A program made the translations under genes and the position numbers. DNA of 9,187 bases from Chitinophagaceae bacterium. Its GTDB lineage: Bacteria; Bacteroidota; Bacteroidia; Chitinophagales; Chitinophagaceae. The notes beneath the pieces were generated by a model that had not been told where the DNA came from, did no database searches, and saw nothing but the letters and a program-made list of their open reading frames with translations. Within the stretch, counting starts at the first letter, position 1. Each line of letters begins with the position of its first letter. Shown piece after piece: positions 5,756 to 9,187 of this stretch. Where the stretch lies: NCBI GenBank assembly GCA_025351145.1, contig JANXWM010000652.1, positions 1 to 9,187 on the forward strand. Direction: 5' to 3'.

Positions 5756-7090
5756 ATGCCTTTTCTTAATTGCAGGTTGCTTTTCCTTGGTGTAGTAGAT
5801 CCGCAGGGTACTACGGTACTTATTATTTTATTAATGGTGTTAATAATACTTTCTTTTGTTGTAGCTGGTGCCGGGGTCGCTTTTTTTTCATTAACCAGTA
5901 AGGATATTAATCTTTTAAAAACCAAACAGCAGGCTTCATATAAGCGTGTTGTAGACCTGCTGGAAGAACCTAAAGTTTTACTGGCCTCCCTTCTTATTGC
6001 AAATAGCTTTGCCAATATTGCTATTATTATTGTTTCGAATATTTTGCTCGACGGCAGTTTGCAGTTAGCTCAATTTCATCTTGAATGGGTTGAATTTCTT
6101 TTTAAATTCCTCGTGATAGCTTTCATAATAATTTTATTTTGCGAAGTGCTGCCTAAAATATATGCCCGCCAGAACAATATCCGTTTTGCAAAAGATTTTG
6201 GAATTATTGTTGAAGGGGTATTTTACATCTTTAAAAGATTAGGAAGCGGACTTTTAAAATATTCTGATCTGGTTGAAAAAAAATTCGCAGGTAATACAGG
6301 TGCTTCTTACAGAATCGAGGAAATATACGATGCCATTGATATTACCACACCGGGCGATGATGAAAACTCTGCAAAAGAAAAAGATATTTTAAAAGGTATT
6401 GCCAAGTTCGGCAATATTACCGTTAAACAGATCATGAAAACAAGGCTCGATGTAAGCGGCATTGATCATAAAACTTCTTTCCAGGAACTGGTGAAAAATA
6501 TTGAAGAACTTCATTACAGCAGGCTCCCGGTTTATAAAGATGATCTTGATGAAGTTGTTGGAATTATTCAAACAAAAGATGTACTTCCATTAATAGACAA
6601 TGAAGATAATTTTGATTGGCACAAATTGATGCGCCAGCCTTATTTTGTACACGAATACAAATTGATTGAAGACCTGCTGAAAGAGTTCCAGTCTAAACGT
6701 ATTCACTTTGCAGTGGTGGTTGATGAGTTTGGCGGAACAAGCGGTATCGTTACACTTGAAGATATTCTCGAAGAAATCATCGGCGATATAAGGGATGAGT
6801 TTGATGACGAAGAAAGCGGCTTCAAAAAGATCGATGATAATAATTATATTTTCGAAGGGCGTACCGGTATTAATGATATTTGCAAACTCATGCAACTCCC
6901 GGTAGATACTTTTGATAAAGTAAAAGGCGAGAGCGATTCGCTTGCCGGCCTTGTTCTCGAAATCGCCGGGGAAATACCAAAAGTTAACCAGGTAGTTACA
7001 CAAGGCGATTTCGATTTCACTATTTTAGAACTGGTAAAAAACAGGCTGCAAAAAATTAAGGTTACCATAAAGCCACAGCCAGAAAAATAA
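5756..7090 (+). CDS. gldE: Gliding motility-associated protein GldE (CNNM/CorC-type CBS membrane protein)
   Basis: 444 aa from ATG 5756. An in-frame TTG at 5738 would add six residues but lies too close to the predicted promoter. The DUF21/CNNM membrane domain has hydrophobic stretches at about residues 19-40, 74-97, 113-133 and 149-166. It is followed by two CBS domains (about 214-280 and 290-345; the second ends VVVDEFGGTSGIVTLEDILEEIIGDI) and a CorC/HlyC C-terminal domain (about 352-438). CNNM/CorC proteins are linked to divalent-cation efflux. GldE is associated with gliding motility and is genetically linked to other gld functions in Flavobacterium. In helix 1 the motif usually reading SGxE in bacterial relatives is AGAG (residues 37-40), whereas the CEVLPK motif (129-134) keeps its glutamate. 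The gldD start follows 3 bp after the stop, a tight operon. Confidence 0.93.
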   Translation: MPFLNCRLLFLGVVDPQGTTVLIILLMVLIILSFVVAGAGVAFFSLTSKDINLLKTKQQASYKRVVDLLEEPKVLLASLLIANSFANIAIIIVSNILLDGSLQLAQFHLEWVEFLFKFLVIAFIIILFCEVLPKIYARQNNIRFAKDFGIIVEGVFYIFKRLGSGLLKYSDLVEKKFAGNTGASYRIEEIYDAIDITTPGDDENSAKEKDILKGIAKFGNITVKQIMKTRLDVSGIDHKTSFQELVKNIEELHYSRLPVYKDDLDEVVGIIQTKDVLPLIDNEDNFDWHKLMRQPYFVHEYKLIEDLLKEFQSKRIHFAVVVDEFGGTSGIVTLEDILEEIIGDIRDEFDDEESGFKKIDDNNYIFEGRTGINDICKLMQLPVDTFDKVKGESDSLAGLVLEIAGEIPKVNQVVTQGDFDFTILELVKNRLQKIKVTIKPQPEK

Positions 7091-7093
7091 TAC

Positions 7094-7726
7094 ATGCAAA
7101 AAGTAAATCTGCCTCAGGTATTTCGAAAACCAAACAAGGGAAGTTTTTTATTCTTTATTTTTTATTTTTCATTCTTCATTTTGCTGCCCGGCTGCAACAG
7201 TTCCTATGTTCCCAGGCCCACAGGATATTTTAAAATCGATTTCCCTCAAAAGCAATACAGGCAATTCAATGAGCCGGGTTTCCCATACAGCTTCGAATAT
7301 CCTGCTTATGCAACCATACAAAGAGACAGCAGTTTTTTTGGCGATGCTACAGAAAACCCATGGTGGATAAATGTTGAATTTCCCCAGTTCAATTCCCGCA
7401 TTTATATCAGCTATAAAGAAATAGGAAAGTACACATTAGACAAGCTCCTCAACGACGCATTTAACCTTACCAACAAGCAATCTGTAAAAGCCACTTACAT
7501 CAACGATTCTGCAATTGCCACGCCCAATAATATACACGGAATGTTCTTCAAAGTTTCCGGCAATGTTGCCACCGCAAACCAGTTTTTTTTAACCGATTCA
7601 ACAAAGCATTTTCTCCGCGGCGCATTGTATTTCGATGCAGCCCCCAACCAGGATTCACTAAAGCCAGTTAACGATTTTCTTGTTGCAGATATGCAGCACC
7701 TCATCAATACTTTTAAGTGGAGGTAA
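7094..7726 (+). CDS. gldD: Gliding motility lipoprotein GldD
   Basis: 210 aa. A lipoprotein signal peptide has a basic n-region (K3, R11, K12, K15), a very Phe-rich hydrophobic core (17-31) and lipobox LPGC with the acylated cysteine at C34. Mature GldD begins with the recognisable YVPRPTGYFKIDFP block (38-51). The remainder (PWWINVEFPQFNSRIYISYK, a GNVATANQFFLTDS segment, and the FWR-like end TFKWR) fits the GldD family length and layout. GldD is an envelope lipoprotein needed for gliding in Flavobacterium and tied to type IX secretion function. It is translated immediately after gldE. This suggests that the organism has, or had, gliding/T9SS machinery; other gld genes would lie elsewhere. 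Confidence 0.93.
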   Translation: MQKVNLPQVFRKPNKGSFLFFIFYFSFFILLPGCNSSYVPRPTGYFKIDFPQKQYRQFNEPGFPYSFEYPAYATIQRDSSFFGDATENPWWINVEFPQFNSRIYISYKEIGKYTLDKLLNDAFNLTNKQSVKATYINDSAIATPNNIHGMFFKVSGNVATANQFFLTDSTKHFLRGALYFDAAPNQDSLKPVNDFLVADMQHLINTFKWR

Positions 7727-7737
7727 TATTTTTTTGG

Positions 7738-7768
7738 AGCCATAAGCCGGCACTTCTATTTGGCTTTT
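7738..7768 (+). terminator. Possible terminator after gldD
   Basis: AGCCA (7738-7742) can pair with TGGCT (7761-7765), which is followed by TTT. Inner AAG/CTT bases could add pairs with an uneven internal loop. It starts 12 bp after the gldD stop codon. The stem is short and imperfect, so the call rests mainly on position. Confidence 0.35.
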
Positions 7769-7808
7769 CTTGCGTCGCACTCTTGTACGTTCAGATTATA
7801 TATTGAGC
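7769..7808 (+). repeat. Dispersed intergenic repeat, copy D
   Basis: It is identical to copy B over its first 29 bases. It then carries ATTGAGC (7802-7808), the second conserved box shared with copies A, C and (as ATTGAAC) E. Downstream, ACCGAAGCGTAG resembles AGCGAAGGGTCG of copy B, so the full unit may reach about 60 bp. It stands between the conserved gldE-gldD operon and the accessory genes to the right. Confidence 0.8.
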
Positions 7809-7862
7809 TTTTACCGAAGCGTAGATTTAAGCGTTTTGTAAATACGGCTTATTGAAGTGGGC

Positions 7863-7898
7863 ATGCGAAAATTATATTGCAAACTTTCGCATATTTTT
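7863..7898 (+). terminator. Hairpin with short T-run upstream of the accessory ORF
   Basis: A perfect 8-bp inverted repeat ATGCGAAA / TTTCGCAT (7863-7870, 7885-7892) has a 14-nt loop and is followed by ATTTTTG on the plus strand. It could be a backup terminator for the gld operon, or the remains of a recombination-site arm next to the GTTGTGCG boundary at 7901. The sequence does not decide between these. Confidence 0.4.
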
Positions 7899-7936
7899 GA
7901 GTTGTGCGTCATTTTAAAGCGACATCCTACACAAAA

Positions 7937-7944
7937 TAAATTTG
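7937..7944 (+). promoter_or_regulatory. Candidate -7 promoter element for the 166-aa ORF
   Basis: TAAATTTG matches TAnnTTTG exactly. No TTG lies at the usual 17-23-nt distance upstream; the nearest is 32 nt away at 7902-7904. It would give a leader of about 40 nt before ATG 7991. Confidence 0.35.
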
Positions 7945-7990
7945 CTATGACAGACCGTTAGAAATGTATGCAGACTAACTATTGACTAAA

Positions 7991-8491
7991 ATGAAAAAGC
8001 CTGTTTTATCAACATATAAAATTTTAAAGGAAAAAGCATTTAATTCAGATATCAATGAAAGTTGGATTGATTGGGCAATTGAAATGATGGAAGCAGGTTA
8101 CGAATCTGTCAATCTTTATGAGCTAGCAGGAACGACAAGACCATACAATCAATTTGAATTGCAAGACTTGACATCCAAAGTTTTCAAAGATTTCAACTTA
8201 GACTATTCGGACAAAACAAAAACTTTAAAGAACTATGTTTACTTTCTGCTTATTTCAAATATTGACAAACCAGAAAAGTATGAAAAAGTTTTAAGAGAGT
8301 TCAGAGACATTTACTACGAACTTGACATGGACAGCGAGTATCAAGATTTAGCTCTTTTGTATTGGGCTAAAGACGATTTACTTTATGCGGACTATCAACA
8401 TTATTGGGAAGGAGCAAACCGTGAGAACATTGACACTATTATTAAAGAGCAATTTGAACTTTTTAAAAAGCGGTTTGAAGCCGAAGAGTAA
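7991..8491 (+). CDS. Unrecognised acidic, mostly helical protein (166 aa)
   Basis: I do not recognise a family with confidence. The protein is 166 aa from ATG 7991 (an in-frame TTG at 7982 would add three residues). It is soluble, with no signal peptide or membrane segment, rich in Asp/Glu and aromatic residues, and apparently all-helical. Notable stretches are SWIDWAIEMMEAGYESVNLY (24-43), TRPYNQFELQDL (49-60) and YQDLALLYWAKDDLLYADYQ (117-136). Base and codon use is more AT-rich than in the gld genes. It stands alone between a boundary motif (GTTGTGCG, 7901-7908) and a large palindrome beginning with its complement (8501-8508), like a single-gene cassette. Small acidic orphan proteins in such places are often immunity, antitoxin or defence-related, but nothing in the sequence proves that here. 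Confidence 0.75.
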   Translation: MKKPVLSTYKILKEKAFNSDINESWIDWAIEMMEAGYESVNLYELAGTTRPYNQFELQDLTSKVFKDFNLDYSDKTKTLKNYVYFLLISNIDKPEKYEKVLREFRDIYYELDMDSEYQDLALLYWAKDDLLYADYQHYWEGANRENIDTIIKEQFELFKKRFEAEE

Positions 8492-8500
8492 AAAAACGAA

Positions 8501-8694
8501 CGCACAACATTGGTTTTATGCAAGTTGGGCTTGGACAGTGTAACATCAACTATTTGCAAATCCCAGCTTCGGTTCGGTCAGACGAATTACTATCAGCTTT
8601 TGTACATAACTTCAACAATATATTTTCAATCAGCAGCGGTTATGGGCAGACGGAATACTAATTCCCAACCTGCATAAAGCCTTGGCCGTTAGCT
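8501..8694 (+). other. Large imperfect palindrome, attC-like candidate recombination site
   Basis: Outer boxes CGCACAAC (8501-8508) and GTTAGCT (8688-8694) can pair through AAC/GTT. Inside them, 8515-8529 (TTTATGCAAGTTGGG) pairs with 8664-8678 (CCCAACCTGCATAAA) at 14 of 15 positions, extended by a wobble and two G-C pairs. The layout, with two short outer boxes, a bubble, a longer inner stem and a long variable centre, is that of an integron attC site. The outer boxes differ from the RYYYAAC/GTTRRRY consensus at one position each, and at 194 bp the element is longer than typical attC sites. The first box is the reverse complement of GTTGTGCG at 7901-7908, the start of the same putative cassette, as integron logic predicts. 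No integrase gene is visible. Confidence 0.45.
8541..8660 (+). repeat. Degenerate direct repeat inside the palindrome
   Basis: 8541-8592 and 8607-8660 are two related units. Both open with TAAC(A/T)TCAAC and close with similar ends, CAGACGAATTACTA and CAGACGGAATACTA (12 of 14 identical). The middles are more loosely related (CTTCGGTTCGG against CAGCGGTTATGG). They fill most of the loop of the large palindrome. Confidence 0.5.
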
Positions 8695-8714
8695 GATTCC
8701 TTTAAAATGGCAAA

Positions 8715-8933
8715 ATGAGTAGCAAACGATATAAAACAACTTGGGGTTACATCAAACTAAGTGTTGGGATAATTCTTATTGCTCTTGCACTATTGTTGTT
8801 CTTATTTGTTTTTATAATTGGGTTTGGCGTTTTTATGACATGGAAAGACGTTTTAATAGTAATAGTTATTTTGTTGGGAACGGCTGCAATAGGCAGCCAT
8901 CTGTGTTATATTTCAACGAAGAAAAATTTATAA
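8715..8933 (+). CDS. Small two-helix membrane protein of unknown function
   Basis: 72 aa. Basic N-terminus (MSSKRYKTTWGYIK), a first hydrophobic helix at about 15-40 (SVGIILIALALLLFLFVFII and on), a short polar turn (MTWKD), a second helix at about 45-66, and a KK tail. The positive-inside rule suggests both ends are cytoplasmic. I recognise no family. It begins 21 bp after the right end of the palindrome, so it would be the start of the next cassette if that model holds. An upstream ATG at 8707 gives only a three-codon reading that ends in the TGA overlapping this ATG. It could be a holin-like, toxin-like or simple accessory membrane protein; these are guesses. Confidence 0.6.
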   Translation: MSSKRYKTTWGYIKLSVGIILIALALLLFLFVFIIGFGVFMTWKDVLIVIVILLGTAAIGSHLCYISTKKNL

Positions 8934-9074
8934 ATAAGATTATTTAAAACTAATCATGCTTTTTGAACAGTTACAAAGAACAAAACTGTCTCATTCCGAA
9001 ATAGCTTGACTGCAATTCAACCAAAATAAATTATTAAACAACGGTCCGCTTCAATCTTTGCTTCTATACAACTC

Positions 9075-9187
9075 CTAAGCAGCGGCAGCTTTTAGTTCAA
9101 TGAGTTTACGTTCATAGAAAGCTATTTTGGCAGTTCTTTGCTTTTCCTGGTACGCCTTTAAATCCAGCGGGGTAAATATTTTCTTTT
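9075..9187 (-). CDS. 3' end of an unrecognised minus-strand gene, cut by the window edge
   Basis: The minus strand is open from the window edge to a TAG at 9075-9077, giving 36 C-terminal residues, including FTPLDLKAYQEKQRTAKIAF and ending in an alanine run (KAAAA). The composition (Lys, Glu, Ala, Leu-rich, helical) looks like the tail of a real protein, but the fragment is too short for assignment. It converges on the 72-aa gene. The 141 bp between them hold only a 6-bp ACAGTT/AACTGT inverted repeat. Confidence 0.45.
   Translation of the reverse strand, partial: KKIFTPLDLKAYQEKQRTAKIAFYERKLIELKAAAA

Noticed and set aside
6389..7095. Minus-strand ORFs opposite gldE (6389-6571, 6590-7003, 6844-7095)
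   Set aside because: Antisense shadows of the CBS and CorC domains; gldE is uninterrupted.
7495..7743. Minus-strand 82-codon ORF over the end of gldD
   Set aside because: Antisense to a well-conserved lipoprotein gene, with no independent support.
8741..8947. Alternative-frame 68-codon ORF overlapping the 72-aa membrane gene
   Set aside because: Its translation is Cys/Trp/Asn-rich and irregular, whereas the 8715 frame gives two clean membrane helices.
8967..8989. ACAGTT/AACTGT inverted repeat downstream of the 72-aa gene, considered as a terminator
   Set aside because: Only 6 bp and AT-rich, with no T-run after it on either strand.
1..9187. CRISPR arrays, tRNA/rRNA genes, insertion sequence transposase
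   Set aside because: No regularly spaced repeats, no cloverleaf or rRNA-like sequence and no transposase motifs seen; the dispersed repeats are kilobases apart, in both orientations, and are not an array.

Overview
The window is a piece of chromosome from a member of the Bacteroidota, most likely a Chitinophagales/Chitinophagaceae-type organism. Four things support this. Two gliding-motility genes, gldE and gldD, are present and are essentially confined to this phylum. There is a 31-codon gene for a very basic ribosome-associated peptide of a kind seen in Bacteroidota. Start codons lack Shine-Dalgarno sequences. Several genes are preceded by matches to the Bacteroidota promoter element TAnnTTTG. 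The family-level placement is an inference from how the proteins read; no search was run.

Layout. Bases 17-51 are a strong rho-independent terminator for a rightward gene outside the window. Bases 52-532 hold no recognisable gene but carry two copies of a dispersed repeat. From about 3581 down to 533, on the minus strand, lie an HU-family nucleoid protein, a membrane-anchored TPR protein, the 31-aa bS22/COX24-like peptide and ribonuclease G (rng). A strong 15-bp hairpin stands between the peptide gene and rng. A 452-bp divergent intergenic region follows; it contains two repeat copies in inverted orientation with 23-bp perfect arms. On the plus strand come mutY (adenine glycosylase), ssb (single-strand binding protein, with its own promoter and terminator), then gldE and gldD as a tight pair with a 3-bp gap.

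Right of gldD the character changes. A fifth copy of the repeat (7769-7808) marks the border. Beyond it is accessory-looking DNA: an unrecognised acidic 166-aa protein, a large imperfect palindrome of about 190 bp (8501-8694) that resembles an integron attC site in layout, a 72-aa two-helix membrane protein, and the 3' end of an unrecognised minus-strand gene running off the window. The 141 bp between the last two genes (8934-9074) show nothing I can name.

Functionally the core is a housekeeping block for nucleoid structure, RNA turnover and ribosome function, oxidative-damage repair and replication, joined to gliding/type IX secretion-associated genes. I believe this neighbourhood recurs in Bacteroidota. 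The less ordinary content is non-coding: (i) a dispersed intergenic repeat of about 40-60 bp with five copies, absent from the genes here as far as I can see by eye, and (ii) a cassette-like module whose 5' boundary motif is the reverse complement of the start of its 3' palindrome, as expected of an integron cassette, although no integrase is in view.
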